Source: CAVPDE01 sp963702565 (lineage in GTDB: Bacteria; Desulfobacterota; DSM-4660; Desulfatiglandales; HGW-15). From it: 64,000 bases of DNA. Under the pieces are notes generated by a model. The model saw only the letters and a program-made list of their open reading frames with translations. It was not told the origin of the DNA and searched no databases. Shown here piece after piece: positions 43,208 to 52,812 of this stretch (the stretch's first letter is position 1; each line of letters begins with the position of its first letter). The stretch covers positions 15,863 through 79,862 of the forward strand of contig CAVPDE010000001.1 of the NCBI GenBank assembly GCA_963702565.1, read 5' to 3'. The position numbers were made by a program, and so were the translations under genes.

Positions 43208-45307
43208 ATGGGCGTCACACTGAGAATCCGGTTCAACGGGCGCAAGAAAGATCTTAGCCTTTCTTGGGTGCCTGTTGTTTTTGAGCTTAAGCGGGTTGGT
43301 TCCAGAAAGCCTCTGCGCTTTGTCGTGAAGAATTTGGGCCGCGACGTCAAAGATGAAAAAGACCGGAGGATGAGTTACTTCAAAATCTCTAACCTAGCCG
43401 CAGGCCGTTACACCCTGAGCATCCTGGAATTCCACACGGGCCACCCCATCGTTCGAGGAAAGCGCCTAGAGCTGAAGGGAAAGGAGGTGGAGTTCGGGCT
43501 GGTGAAGGACTACCGGGCAGCCAAACAACCCAATACCTTCGGCATGGACCTCGTGGCCGATGCCCCCTACCGGGTCGAAGGCTCCTACCCCTACCTCCCG
43601 GTTGTGGTATTCATCCAGGATGTGAAGCCTGGCGAGATCAAGGTCAGTTCCATCGATTTTTTCGATTATCCCTCAGCCGAGGAATTCGATCCCAAGAAAC
43701 CATTGCCCCGCGATGTGATCTACCGGGTCCTAGACATGGATGGAAATCCGGTGGAAGAGAATGGACGGCCTGCCTTGTTGAAGCTTGACCCGGGCGAGAA
43801 ATGTGAAACGGTCAGCACCGATCCGTGGTACCGGATCATCCTCCTCCATAAAGACCGGCTCCCGGTCTACCAGGGGGACTATTGGGGATACAAGAAAGCC
43901 CGTTTCCTGCAGTACCTGGTGAACATCCGTTTTCGCAGGTTCCTATACGACAGCAAGCAGTTTGTGCTGCGCACCCGGGTCCCGGACTGCGATCTTCCGA
44001 AGGTTGCGGACTGGTATTACGGGGATACCCACTATCATTCGGAATACACCCGGAATCCCTTTGAGTACGGAGGGCCCCTTTACATGACCGCCGAGGTAGC
44101 AAAAGCTATCGGCCTTTCTTGGGTCACGGTGACCGATCACTCCTACTGCCTTAGCCATCCAAAGACTCCGGCTGAGATGCAGCTTGGGAACCGGTGGCAG
44201 TCCTACCAGCAGGCGGTGAAGAGGACCAATGACTTGTACGAGGGTGTCCTCTTTGTGGGCGCCGAGGAGGTCACTGTCCGTCATGGCTTCTACGGGCTGC
44301 ACATGCTCTCTTTCGGCAATCCATTCATAGAAGACCATCACCCGGTGGGGTTTGGGTCTCTGAGGATGAAGACGGTGCTCGAAAGGATAAGAAAGAATAC
44401 CGAAGCTGACCGGGGTTTCATTTATGCCGCCCACCCCTCCTGTTCTGGTTATGTCTGGGAAGAAGAGAACTACCGTCTGGCTTGTGATTCACGGTATGAC
44501 AAGATCTTCCTGGGGCTTCAGCTTTTCAACGAGAAGATCCTCTACACACAAACCACCCAGTCCTCCATGGACCGGTACTTTCTGGATCCCTTTGCCCTGC
44601 TCGGCGAAGCCGATCGGCAGGCCCGCTGGTCCAAGGAGCTGGATGAAGGGGTGCGCAAGCACTGGGTGGATGGGCTCCTGATCCCGTCCCTGCAGGAATG
44701 GAAGGAGAAAGGAACCCTGCGGAAGTTCTTCATCCTGGGCGGCTCCGACGCCCATATGGATTTCAACTACGCTTTCCGACCCCACATGGCCTTCCTCATC
44801 TATTACCTTAACGACAATGCCTTCGGCAAGGTGCGCACCGCGGCTTACCTGCCCGAAAGCAACGGGCGGGCACTGACTGAGGAAAATCTTTACCGGGCTT
44901 TTCGGAACGGAAAAGCTTTGGCAACCGATGGGCCCGTGGCTTTTTTCACGCTCCGTATAATGAACAGCGGGAAAACCTATCGACTGGGAGATACCGTGCC
45001 GCTTCAGGCGGGAGAGGCTTTGGAGTTGACCATAGATTGGAAGAGCACTGCTGAGTTCGGTCCGGTTGAGAAGATCGACCTTTATCTCGGCACAACCAAG
45101 GGCGAGAAGGATATTACCGATCAGATACGTTTTCCCCGAAGCCGAAAGAAAGGGTATGGCCTCGAAGGGTCTATCAAGCAGGCCCTTCCTAAATGGGAAG
45201 CGATGCCCTGTTATCTGCGCCTGGAAGCCGCTTCTTGCATTGACCCGAAAACCGGCGAAGCTCTATTCCGCTGCGTCACTAATCCGATTTGGATCCTTGA
45301 GGCATAA
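43208..45307 (+). CDS. PHP-domain metallohydrolase with N-terminal beta domain (CehA/McbA-like)
   Basis: 699 residues. The first 250 look like one or two beta-sandwich domains (VPVVFELKRVGSRKPL, AGRYTLSILEFHTGHP). The middle is a PHP-type metal hydrolase: WYYGDTHYHSEYT, SWVTVTDHSYC, GAEEVTVRHGFYGLHML, AAHPSCSGY and GGSDAHMDF carry the metal-binding His/Asp residues. A C-terminal beta domain closes it (GDTVPLQAGEALELTIDWKS). It probably cleaves a phosphoester; the substrate is unknown. There is no signal peptide, so it is likely cytoplasmic like the caspase 54 bp upstream. AGGAGG precedes the ATG. Confidence 0.85.
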   Translation: MGVTLRIRFNGRKKDLSLSWVPVVFELKRVGSRKPLRFVVKNLGRDVKDEKDRRMSYFKISNLAAGRYTLSILEFHTGHPIVRGKRLELKGKEVEFGLVKDYRAAKQPNTFGMDLVADAPYRVEGSYPYLPVVVFIQDVKPGEIKVSSIDFFDYPSAEEFDPKKPLPRDVIYRVLDMDGNPVEENGRPALLKLDPGEKCETVSTDPWYRIILLHKDRLPVYQGDYWGYKKARFLQYLVNIRFRRFLYDSKQFVLRTRVPDCDLPKVADWYYGDTHYHSEYTRNPFEYGGPLYMTAEVAKAIGLSWVTVTDHSYCLSHPKTPAEMQLGNRWQSYQQAVKRTNDLYEGVLFVGAEEVTVRHGFYGLHMLSFGNPFIEDHHPVGFGSLRMKTVLERIRKNTEADRGFIYAAHPSCSGYVWEEENYRLACDSRYDKIFLGLQLFNEKILYTQTTQSSMDRYFLDPFALLGEADRQARWSKELDEGVRKHWVDGLLIPSLQEWKEKGTLRKFFILGGSDAHMDFNYAFRPHMAFLIYYLNDNAFGKVRTAAYLPESNGRALTEENLYRAFRNGKALATDGPVAFFTLRIMNSGKTYRLGDTVPLQAGEALELTIDWKSTAEFGPVEKIDLYLGTTKGEKDITDQIRFPRSRKKGYGLEGSIKQALPKWEAMPCYLRLEAASCIDPKTGEALFRCVTNPIWILEA

Positions 45308-45604
45308 AAGGGGCCAGAAATGGGATGCGGGTTGAAAGGAATGGGTGCCCGCACCATATCCATTGACCAGGCCGCTTGCAGCCTCTAAACCTCTATGATA
45401 GAAATGAGAAAAACGCTGTCGGTTGCGTTTCCGGTGACCGAGCGAAACGAATCGGCATTAGCACCATCCTCATCCCCCCGTTTTCGGTTTTTTGGGGCCT
45501 GAACGTTTATGCTCTTCCCGAGAATTCATCAGATTTTTGTTCGGGCGGCCCAGCGTTTTGGTGATTTTCGGGTCTTTCTATTCCATCAAATCGGGAGGTT
45601 GATT
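45308..45604. other. 297-bp gap without a gene
   Basis: Nothing recognisable apart from a GGGAGG ribosome-binding site at the right end. It may carry a separate promoter for the three small genes that follow. Confidence 0.4.
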
Positions 45605-45931
45605 ATGGCAGACTATTTGAAAGCAAGTGAAGCTTTGGTGGCCATGCCCTTGCCTGAAATGATCAAGGGTTTGGGTTTTGCGGTCGCCGCCGCAAACAGG
45701 GAACTCTCAGCCCAAGATGCAGGAAACGGTCATGTTCTTACGGTCCACTCCGCGGTCATCGAGATCAACGTCGCCATCTCGGTCAATACTGCGGAAGAGT
45801 TCAAGGTGGGAGGGTCCCTGGGGATTAATGTTTTCAGCCTCAACGCCTCTTACGCCAAATCATTCAACTTCAAAGAGGAAGCCTCAAGCAAGATCCGTCT
45901 GGAGCTGAGCGTCAAACCCAAATCGCCCTAA
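45605..45931 (+). CDS. Small helix-plus-strand protein, Trypco2-like (paralogue 1)
   Basis: 108 residues. An amphipathic helix (MPLPEMIKGLGFAVAAANRE) is followed by alternating beta strands (AVIEINVAISVNT, LGINVFSLNASYAKSF) and ends SSKIRLELSVKPKSP. The layout resembles trypsin-co-occurring domains that accompany protease effectors in bacterial conflict systems; this is an inference from pattern. It shares the layout with the next two genes. Start at 45605 after GGGAGG. Confidence 0.6.
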   Translation: MADYLKASEALVAMPLPEMIKGLGFAVAAANRELSAQDAGNGHVLTVHSAVIEINVAISVNTAEEFKVGGSLGINVFSLNASYAKSFNFKEEASSKIRLELSVKPKSP

Positions 45932-45955
45932 GGCGAAATAGAAGAGGATTCTGCC

Positions 45956-46756
45956 ATGGTTGAGAAAAAGACGGCCAGTGGGACTGAGGCAACGGTTCGC
46001 CTCAGCCGGTTCCGTGGAGCGAAAGGGCTTGTCACACCGAGGGTGCTCAGGGAGACGGAACAGCCGGTCACCCTTGAAGAGATGCTGACCGCTTTCCAGA
46101 AAAGCCTGGGCCGCGCAAACCGGAGCAGCTATGAGGCAAGCCGCAGCGAAGCAGAGTTTCTTCTCGGCATTCGCGCGCTCTACGTTATTGAAGGTTTGAA
46201 CGTCACGCTCAGGGTCGGTGTCAGAGCAGCATCCTTTGAAGGCTCAAAGGATAAAAGGGTTATTGTCGACTTCGATGCACCGGAGAAGGAGCGGTCCGAG
46301 GTCCAGTTCCGGGTCCAGTCCAAGCCGCTCGAAGCGGCCAAGGCGAACGAACTCCTGCTCGCGGACGCAGATCCTCTTGGGAACAATCGCCCGCGATTTC
46401 AACTCATCGCCACATTGATCGGAGCCCCCTCCGAAAAACCCCCTCTTCCACCGCGACCGCTCAGGGACCAGACCCTGCATTTTAAGATTGTGGGTGGGGA
46501 CAGCGGAACAATGGATGTGGTTACTCTGCGCACCAACAAGCTCGGGCAGGTCAACCTTACGATCGATGCAGCCCACAACACGCTTGAGAGCAGCGGTTGT
46601 AGAGGAACTCTCAATAAGGTAGACCTGATTCAGGAGAACGACGACTTCTTCGTTTTCGTGACGGGCGAGGACGCTTCCCTTTCTTCCCCTGTTCTGCACT
46701 TCAGTATTGACCGGAGCAAAGAGGTGAAACCCTCTGGAAAAATGAAAAGGAGATGA
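45956..46756 (+). CDS. Trypco2-like domain fused to beta domain (paralogue 2)
   Basis: 266 residues. Residues 38-130 repeat the layout of the flanking small proteins: a helix (VTLEEMLTAFQKSLGRAN), strands (YVIEGLNVTLRVGVRAASF) and an end strand (EVQFRVQSKP). The C-terminal 95 residues form a second, probably Ig-like, domain (LHFKIVGGDSGTMDVVTLRT, LGQVNLTIDAAHN, DDFFVFVTG), joined by a proline linker (PPLPPRPL). No family is recognised with certainty. It lies 24 bp after paralogue 1. Confidence 0.6.
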   Translation: MVEKKTASGTEATVRLSRFRGAKGLVTPRVLRETEQPVTLEEMLTAFQKSLGRANRSSYEASRSEAEFLLGIRALYVIEGLNVTLRVGVRAASFEGSKDKRVIVDFDAPEKERSEVQFRVQSKPLEAAKANELLLADADPLGNNRPRFQLIATLIGAPSEKPPLPPRPLRDQTLHFKIVGGDSGTMDVVTLRTNKLGQVNLTIDAAHNTLESSGCRGTLNKVDLIQENDDFFVFVTGEDASLSSPVLHFSIDRSKEVKPSGKMKRR

Positions 46757-46762
46757 GGCGCA

Positions 46763-47098
46763 ATGTCCAACGGTGATCTCTTAGATGTCCGAGTTCCCAT
46801 GCCCAGCGAGAGCGGGGCAAAGGTTGAGACGGAATTGTCCCTTACAGACCTCCTCCAGGAAATGACAAGGGCCTGCACACAGTCCGCCAAGCAGTTGAAC
46901 GACCAGATGCAGCCCCCCCAATGGCCCGAGGAGGTCCCCTACGTCTACACGATACCCCAAATAAGTCTGGAACTTCGTCTTCAGCTCAGCCAAAAGGAAG
47001 GAAAGATCAAGAGCCTGTTCGGATCGACCACTGAGACCAGGTCGTTAAGCACCATCAAATTGGACTTGGTGGCGGTCCCGCGCAACATCCCAAAATAG
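46763..47098 (+). CDS. Small helix-plus-strand protein, Trypco2-like (paralogue 3)
   Basis: 111 residues. A helix (LSLTDLLQEMTRACTQSAKQ) precedes strands (YTIPQISLELRLQLSQ) and the final strand (STIKLDLVAVPRN). It begins 6 bp after paralogue 2, so the two are cotranscribed and probably co-regulated. The shared layout suggests a homo- or hetero-oligomeric adaptor or ligand sensor for the caspase or its neighbours. Confidence 0.6.
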   Translation: MSNGDLLDVRVPMPSESGAKVETELSLTDLLQEMTRACTQSAKQLNDQMQPPQWPEEVPYVYTIPQISLELRLQLSQKEGKIKSLFGSTTETRSLSTIKLDLVAVPRNIPK

Positions 47099-47307
47099 AT
47101 TTTTCACTCAGCTGTGCATAACCGGTTAACTGAACTCAGCCGTTCTGAAATAGGCCATGCATGAGCGGACATCCTGCACTCTGGAACCGGACAAATCCTC
47201 AAACATCTCTGCGCCTTATTTTATCTGGTCGGCACGATCCTGTCTTGACAAAAGAGACCGGTTCTTTACGAACGATTTAACTGCAGATCGAAGAAGTGAG
47301 GAGTCAG

Positions 47308-47619
47308 ATGATAATCGACATGCACTTGCATGTGGTCGGAAGGGGAAAGGATATCGATCAAGTGGACGACCAGGTGTTCTTTTATCCGGAAGACAACAAT
47401 ACGCTTCTCACGAGAGTTCTCTACAGGCTCGTGGAGAAGTATCTTGGAAAGGCCGGCGCGGACTTCGACCAGAGCGGCACGATCGACACCGATGAGTACT
47501 CTCCACTGCAAAGTGCTTTCGATTCCCACCTGTCTCCTTCATCTGCGGCAACAATCATGCCAAAAAACTGTCACAAACCCGCACCGGTTTTCGGGTGGGA
47601 GGCAAATGAATTCCCTTGA
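47308..47619 (+). pseudogene. Amidohydrolase/TIM-barrel hydrolase, N-terminal remnant
   Basis: A frame with a good GAGGAG site begins MIIDMHLHVVGRG, the HxH metal motif of amidohydrolases, and continues DNNTLLTRVLYRLVEKYLG; an EF-hand-like ADFDQSGTIDTDEY follows. Similarity ends near position 47510, and the frame runs out after about 104 codons, where an intact enzyme would be near 400. It is probably a deletion remnant. Confidence 0.55.
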
Positions 47620-47643
47620 CTTAAAGGGCTCTTTTTGTAATGT
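47616..47643 (+). promoter_or_regulatory. Possible sigma-70 promoter
   Basis: TTGACT, 16 bp, TAATGT. It lies about 250 bp upstream of the phosphoesterase gene and 63 bp upstream of a 14-codon ORF. Moderate match only. Confidence 0.35.
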
Positions 47644-47705
47644 ATTCCTGAAACCCACCGGAGTAACGCATCATCGTGTCCAACATACATGAGGAGGTTG
47701 CTCCC

Positions 47706-47750
47706 ATGAAAGATGAAAAGGTCCTCAAAATGTGCCAGTGCCACTCCTGA
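47706..47750 (+). CDS. 14-codon ORF with strong ribosome-binding site
   Basis: MKDEKVLKMCQCHS, preceded by AGGAGG at 8-bp spacing. It contains a CxCH motif. It may be a leader peptide, or the first codons of a lost gene. There is no similarity to go on. Confidence 0.3.
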   Translation: MKDEKVLKMCQCHS

Positions 47751-47893
47751 TGGAACGATGCCGTTCTATTGGGAGTCACAGTAATCTGCCGGGCTAACAA
47801 AGTCTACCGATCAGGAAGCATTGCCTCATCTGCAGAGGGAGATTTCCTCCTTGTTCTCTCTGGGTGCGGGTATTTTCACAACAGAGGTGGGAG

Positions 47894-49279
47894 ATGCGAT
47901 TGAAGCTTCTTGCCATATCCGACACCCATCTTGGCGAGGAAACCTCTGTGCTCACTTTTCCTCAGGGACGGTGGCATCTTTGGCAACAGCTTCGACGCTT
48001 CTTTGGAGGAGGGGAAGGCCCTGAAGAAAGATTCCAGGTGAACGAGTTGATTCTACTTGGGGACATTCCGGACCGGACCCTCTCCTCCACTTCCCAGATC
48101 ATTACCCACACAAATGCCTTTACCTGCATGCTTGGAAGTGTTGCCGAAATAAGAAAAGGCGTGTACGTCCCAGGGAATCACGACCACACGCTCTGGACCA
48201 ATTACAGACGTGTTCGATACGGTGAAAACCACCTTTACGGTATCACCGCTCGAGAAGGTGAAGAGATCATCAAGAATGGGAATCCCTGCGCGCCCAACCT
48301 GCTGAATACTGAAATCATGTCAACCTTCTTCGGATATCCGTGTGGGTCACCGTGGAGGGAGTGGGTAAAACCAGGGAACCGGCCGCCCGCATTCGATTTC
48401 TCAGTCGCGAATCCTCTTTATGTTACGCATACAAATAGTAGAATTTATGCTTTCACCCATGGAGCGCATTTCGCGCCGGCAGTCACGTGTCCCAAGTGGG
48501 CAAAAAGACTGGGTGACTACCTGCAACTGGATCTTCTGTTTGGCGGCATCGAGATCGAATCAGATTGTGATGTGAACCAAGCCCGTGACCTGAGGAGCCT
48601 TGAGCTGATCACCGCCCCTTTCATGGACTCCCTCTGGCCAAGCTCAAAGAATTGCCCCACGTCAACGTCGGACGAACTTTGGTATGTTTTGTGCAGATTG
48701 AGCCATAGATTTCGAAACAGACGACCTCACCCCCAGGACACACAGCGCTTCAGTTGGGAGATGTTGCAAGGCGTCAGCGACAAAAGGATAAAGCGACTGA
48801 CACCTGCCAACGCCCAGGTCCACCCTTCCATTCAAAGATGGCAAAGACACTTTCGCGACCATATGCTCCGCTGCCTGGAAGATTACAGGGATGACAATAA
48901 CATAGACCACAAGAATCTCACTTTTGTCTACGGGGATACACACGCGGGCGGGTGGGGAGAGATCCGCAACTGTTCTGGCTGGGATATCCGCCTTTACAAT
49001 TGCGGAGGTTGGGTTGTCGATAAATTCAAGGATCATCCGGCCTGTCACCTCTTTGCCGTGGATACCGACGGTGAAGAATACTTGCTCGACGTCTCGTTTA
49101 AAGACAGATGCGTTGACGAAGAATTCTTGCTAGCTTTGGCGTCCGCGGACGTGGAAAATCGTGGACACGAGATGCAATTCTTCTTGGCGCCTCTCTTCAA
49201 CCTCTCGAAGCTCTTGAGGAGAAGAGCAAGGTCCCGGATGAAGTGCCACAATCCGGTTTGTCATCCCAATCGAAGTTAG
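47894..49279 (+). CDS. Calcineurin-like metallophosphoesterase
   Basis: 461 residues with all blocks of the calcineurin-type fold in order: LAISDTHLGEE, LILLGDIPDR, VPGNHDHTLW, FTHGAHFAP and VYGDTHAGGWG. These supply the dinuclear metal ligands. The C-terminal 60 residues are basic (LLRRRARSRMKCHN). The substrate is unknown; the insert of about 150 residues between GNHDH and the later motifs is larger than in nucleases or diadenosine-polyphosphate hydrolases. Start at 47894 after AGAGGTGGGAG. Confidence 0.88.
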   Translation: MRLKLLAISDTHLGEETSVLTFPQGRWHLWQQLRRFFGGGEGPEERFQVNELILLGDIPDRTLSSTSQIITHTNAFTCMLGSVAEIRKGVYVPGNHDHTLWTNYRRVRYGENHLYGITAREGEEIIKNGNPCAPNLLNTEIMSTFFGYPCGSPWREWVKPGNRPPAFDFSVANPLYVTHTNSRIYAFTHGAHFAPAVTCPKWAKRLGDYLQLDLLFGGIEIESDCDVNQARDLRSLELITAPFMDSLWPSSKNCPTSTSDELWYVLCRLSHRFRNRRPHPQDTQRFSWEMLQGVSDKRIKRLTPANAQVHPSIQRWQRHFRDHMLRCLEDYRDDNNIDHKNLTFVYGDTHAGGWGEIRNCSGWDIRLYNCGGWVVDKFKDHPACHLFAVDTDGEEYLLDVSFKDRCVDEEFLLALASADVENRGHEMQFFLAPLFNLSKLLRRRARSRMKCHNPVCHPNRS

Positions 49280-49329
49280 CCTTCGGGGGACCAATGGTCA
49301 TGTAACCTCGTCAGTGAGTGGGGTATGCC

Positions 49330-52300
49330 ATGATGCTCTGCTTCAGCCACAACACCTTCATCCACAGAAACAAGGAAGGTCTACTCAATTTCATCATCCT
49401 GAGTCTGGTTCTGGCCCCGACCATTATCATTCTTTCACTGAGCCCCTGTACAGAGAGCCTCCGTTACTTCACCCTTCCTATTCTTATGGGGTTCATAACG
49501 GCGGTCTGGATCGGATGGCACGCGCACACCCGACGTGTGATCGGTCTGGTACTCTGCGGTGCGCTCGTCGGGTTGGCGACCGAGTACACCGCATCATTTG
49601 CTAAGCTTTGGACCTACAAGGGGTACTTGAATCACAATTATGCCTACGTTGGTGCCTTCATCCACTCCCTCATGGCCGTAGTCATTTTCGGTTTGGCCTA
49701 TTTCCTCGACCGGATGATTTCTTTCTGCCGATTTTCGCGTATCACCGGTTGGCCCAATGCCTTCTTGCTGTTAACCTTGTTCCTCACCCTGTTTGCTTTC
49801 ACCGAAGGCGCTTACGTAAATAACATGGCAGAAAACAATTGGGCCCCTCTGTACTATTACTCCATCCTTTTTGCTTTGGCAGTCACATTGGCCTTTTGCT
49901 TGCGGGTGGGTAGGCTCATCTCCATCATCCTTGCCGCCATGCTGGTCGGTCTCATCGGCGAATATGCCGGAGGGACTAAGGCCCACATCTGGTGGTGGCT
50001 CGGGGAGTCCACCGCCGCCGAATCCTTTCCTCCCCTCTTTCTGATTCTGGCTCTCTGGCCTATGGAAGGTATTATAGAGTATAGCCTTTCCGCCTTATAT
50101 GCGGACTGGATCGTCAGTCGAACCAAGGTCAAAAGAAGGCTTAAAATCGAGCGGGGAGAAGCGCCTGAACCAGGAACCAATGGGCCCTTGATCGACCTAA
50201 AAACTGCTCTAGAACCGGATGATATTCTCTTCTGGGGCCATGCGCTGCCGGGCGAGGGCCGGCTGGAGCATATGCTTCGAATAGGGAAGCGCTCCCTCCT
50301 TAAGACCCTGCGAAACACTCCCGAAAAGGGTGAACTGCTCGTACTTTTCTTCGGCCTCCTGACGGGTCTCCTGATCGTGTTCGAACAAAAGTTACCTGGC
50401 GCTTCTCAACCCGACCTTCTCTCTATGAGTTGGGCGACCGCAGCCGTCCTGTCTGCTGCGTTCCTGCTTGCGCTGATGGTCGCACCCAAGCCTTACTGGA
50501 ATCGCACTCTGTGGTTCGGCCTCTTCTCCCTTGTGTTCGGCTACGGAATGCAAGCCGCCCTTCAGCTGGCCTTCAATGATTTCGAGAAGGACTCTCCTTG
50601 TTTTGGAAACCCTTTCTGGGGACCCTTGTGGGTAACCGTCTTCTTCGTTGTTTACGGTGCGGCTTACCTCGTGACACGAGCCGTAGCCTCGTTGTCTGGG
50701 AGTGAAAAGGATAGGAAGGATAAGGAAGAACCCAGCGTCCAGGTCGCCGTCACAGTCACAGTACTTGCTCTTATCTTCTTGGCTCTATTTGTGATCCGCC
50801 CTGACTTTCTTATGCCTCTTGAGAGTTCAACTAAGCAAATCCTAATTCGCAACCCTTTTCTCCTCTATATTCTCTTATCGGTATTAGCCGTCTTCTGCTT
50901 TTGGTGGTTCTTTTTTCGAATCAGGCTGCTTCGTTCCCTGTGCCAGTTCTTCAGTGCTATAGCGATCATAGCGGGATTGCTCCTTCTGATCCAAGAGTGG
51001 TGCCAAATTTCGGCCTGGAAACATCTTCCGGAAGGTATTCCGCCCTGGCTTGTCGGGGCCGCAGCCCTCTCTCTAGCGTACCTTTTCTCTTACACGGCGA
51101 GTGCCCACGTTTCAGGAGAACCCCTGGCGAAGGCATTTCGTGTTACCTACAGTCGTAGACCGCTCGTCAAGAATAAGAAGCCCCTGAAGGTGGTTTTTCA
51201 CCCGAGGCCCCACCCAGAAGGGCGACGTCGCATGATGATAGACACCACACTCTACACCTACCCGCCCAAGGAAAGCGGTGTAAATGTAACCTACGCGAAG
51301 GATCCGAAAAACCACGGTCAAGAGCTTTCTTTGGAGCAGTCAATCGAGAAGGCTTTACAAGGGCTGGTCGGTTGCTGGCATAATCCGGAAACGCGTGAAG
51401 TCACAGACTCTCTTAAAGATGCGGTCAAGAAAAGAAAAGTATTCATCAAGCCGAACGTGGTCGTACCGTTTGGTAGCCCTTATACAACCGATCCCATGCT
51501 GGTGGCAGCGGTTGTCAAGTTTTGCCTAAGCGCCGGCGCATCCAGCGTCTCCATAGGGGAAATAGCGATAAGCAACATCACCTCAAGGTTGGCATTGGAA
51601 TCTACCGGCCTAAGGGACCTTTGGGAAAGCATTAACCCAAAGAAAGAGAAAAAGAAGGTGGAAGTTCTCTTCCTGGACGAGCTTCCGTTTCGCAAGGTGG
51701 ACTTGGAAGGGACCGGTGTGCTCATGAGGGATTTCCACATGCCTGAAGCCCTTCTTGAACCAGACACATTCTACATCAACATCCCCAAGATGAAGACCCA
51801 TGTGCAGTCTTCGGTCACCCTCGGCATCAAGAACTCCCATGGGCTAGTCCCTGAGATCGATCGGGGTCTCTACCATCAGAGGATTTCACAAAAAGTCGTG
51901 GACATCACCAAGGTGTGGGTGCCGGACCTCACAATTGTCGACGGCTATGACGCATTAGAAGGCATCGGACCCTGGCCTGGAGATCTCGTCCCTCTTCGTG
52001 TCCTTGTCCTTTCGGATGACGTCGTCCTGGCCGACCTCGTTTCCTCTCAGTTGATGGGAAAGGAATCGATCCCCGCGGATTTCACGCAACCGATAGACTT
52101 TGCCCGGAAAACGGTTAAGTCCACCTGGCTCGCTTATGTACAACGCCTGGGGCTTCTCCATCCTGATGCAACAACGAGAACGATTGGAGATGATCGCCAT
52201 CCCATTCAACCAAGAGCCTGGGACGATAGTATACGCAAGCACAAAAAACACTTTGCCCCCCCGGCCTACGAGGACGAAGGGCTAATCCGAAACATCGGGG

Positions 52301-52812
52301 CCCGATTCGGTAAGGTGCCTGATCTCACCATGCAGGTCAAGGAACCTTTTCCTCATAAATGCGCCTGGGAGGATTGGGACCCGGCCACTGAGTTCCTTCT
52401 CCCCCTAGATGCTCATGACCCGACGAGCAACTGGGGTCCGATCCAATTGATATCCGATGAATGGCGTTTTCCGGACCTGGGCTCCTCAGTCATGTTTTCC
52501 GGCGTGTTCGGCCTCATGAAAACGATCATGGAGTCCCACTTCCAGCGATCTCTGGATATTTTCGAGGGCTATGTCATCGTCTATGGCCCCTTGAGAAAAC
52601 CCCTTGTTTGCGAAGGAGCAATTCTTTTCGGCGATCGCGCCATTGAGACAGAGCAACTGGTTTTTGCTCCTAGGGTCTATCAGTTGCCGGGGCACGGGAG
52701 GCCCCCGAATTACTATTCAGACGTTTTCGAACGTCTCTCCCACGATGTGGGCGGCGATCTGATGGCTTTTTGCACCGAGGCGATCACCCTATCAAGAGGA
52801 TGGTACTGGTGA
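49330..52812 (+). CDS. Polytopic membrane protein fused to DUF362 domain
   Basis: 1160 residues. The first 600 or so contain about 16 hydrophobic segments in two blocks separated by a cytoplasmic-type loop (residues 255-330). The rest carries a DUF362 domain: RKVFIKPNVVVPFGSPYTTD, FCLSAGASSVSIGE, FYINIPKMKTHVQSSVTLGI..KNSHG and TIVDGYDALEG. DUF362 proteins often sit with iron-sulfur or radical chemistry but lack a defined activity; no Cys cluster motif is seen here. I do not know this fusion from described families. It is coupled by a TGATG overlap to the next gene. Confidence 0.75.
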   Translation: MMLCFSHNTFIHRNKEGLLNFIILSLVLAPTIIILSLSPCTESLRYFTLPILMGFITAVWIGWHAHTRRVIGLVLCGALVGLATEYTASFAKLWTYKGYLNHNYAYVGAFIHSLMAVVIFGLAYFLDRMISFCRFSRITGWPNAFLLLTLFLTLFAFTEGAYVNNMAENNWAPLYYYSILFALAVTLAFCLRVGRLISIILAAMLVGLIGEYAGGTKAHIWWWLGESTAAESFPPLFLILALWPMEGIIEYSLSALYADWIVSRTKVKRRLKIERGEAPEPGTNGPLIDLKTALEPDDILFWGHALPGEGRLEHMLRIGKRSLLKTLRNTPEKGELLVLFFGLLTGLLIVFEQKLPGASQPDLLSMSWATAAVLSAAFLLALMVAPKPYWNRTLWFGLFSLVFGYGMQAALQLAFNDFEKDSPCFGNPFWGPLWVTVFFVVYGAAYLVTRAVASLSGSEKDRKDKEEPSVQVAVTVTVLALIFLALFVIRPDFLMPLESSTKQILIRNPFLLYILLSVLAVFCFWWFFFRIRLLRSLCQFFSAIAIIAGLLLLIQEWCQISAWKHLPEGIPPWLVGAAALSLAYLFSYTASAHVSGEPLAKAFRVTYSRRPLVKNKKPLKVVFHPRPHPEGRRRMMIDTTLYTYPPKESGVNVTYAKDPKNHGQELSLEQSIEKALQGLVGCWHNPETREVTDSLKDAVKKRKVFIKPNVVVPFGSPYTTDPMLVAAVVKFCLSAGASSVSIGEIAISNITSRLALESTGLRDLWESINPKKEKKKVEVLFLDELPFRKVDLEGTGVLMRDFHMPEALLEPDTFYINIPKMKTHVQSSVTLGIKNSHGLVPEIDRGLYHQRISQKVVDITKVWVPDLTIVDGYDALEGIGPWPGDLVPLRVLVLSDDVVLADLVSSQLMGKESIPADFTQPIDFARKTVKSTWLAYVQRLGLLHPDATTRTIGDDRHPIQPRAWDDSIRKHKKHFAPPAYEDEGLIRNIGARFGKVPDLTMQVKEPFPHKCAWEDWDPATEFLLPLDAHDPTSNWGPIQLISDEWRFPDLGSSVMFSGVFGLMKTIMESHFQRSLDIFEGYVIVYGPLRKPLVCEGAILFGDRAIETEQLVFAPRVYQLPGHGRPPNYYSDVFERLSHDVGGDLMAFCTEAITLSRGWYW

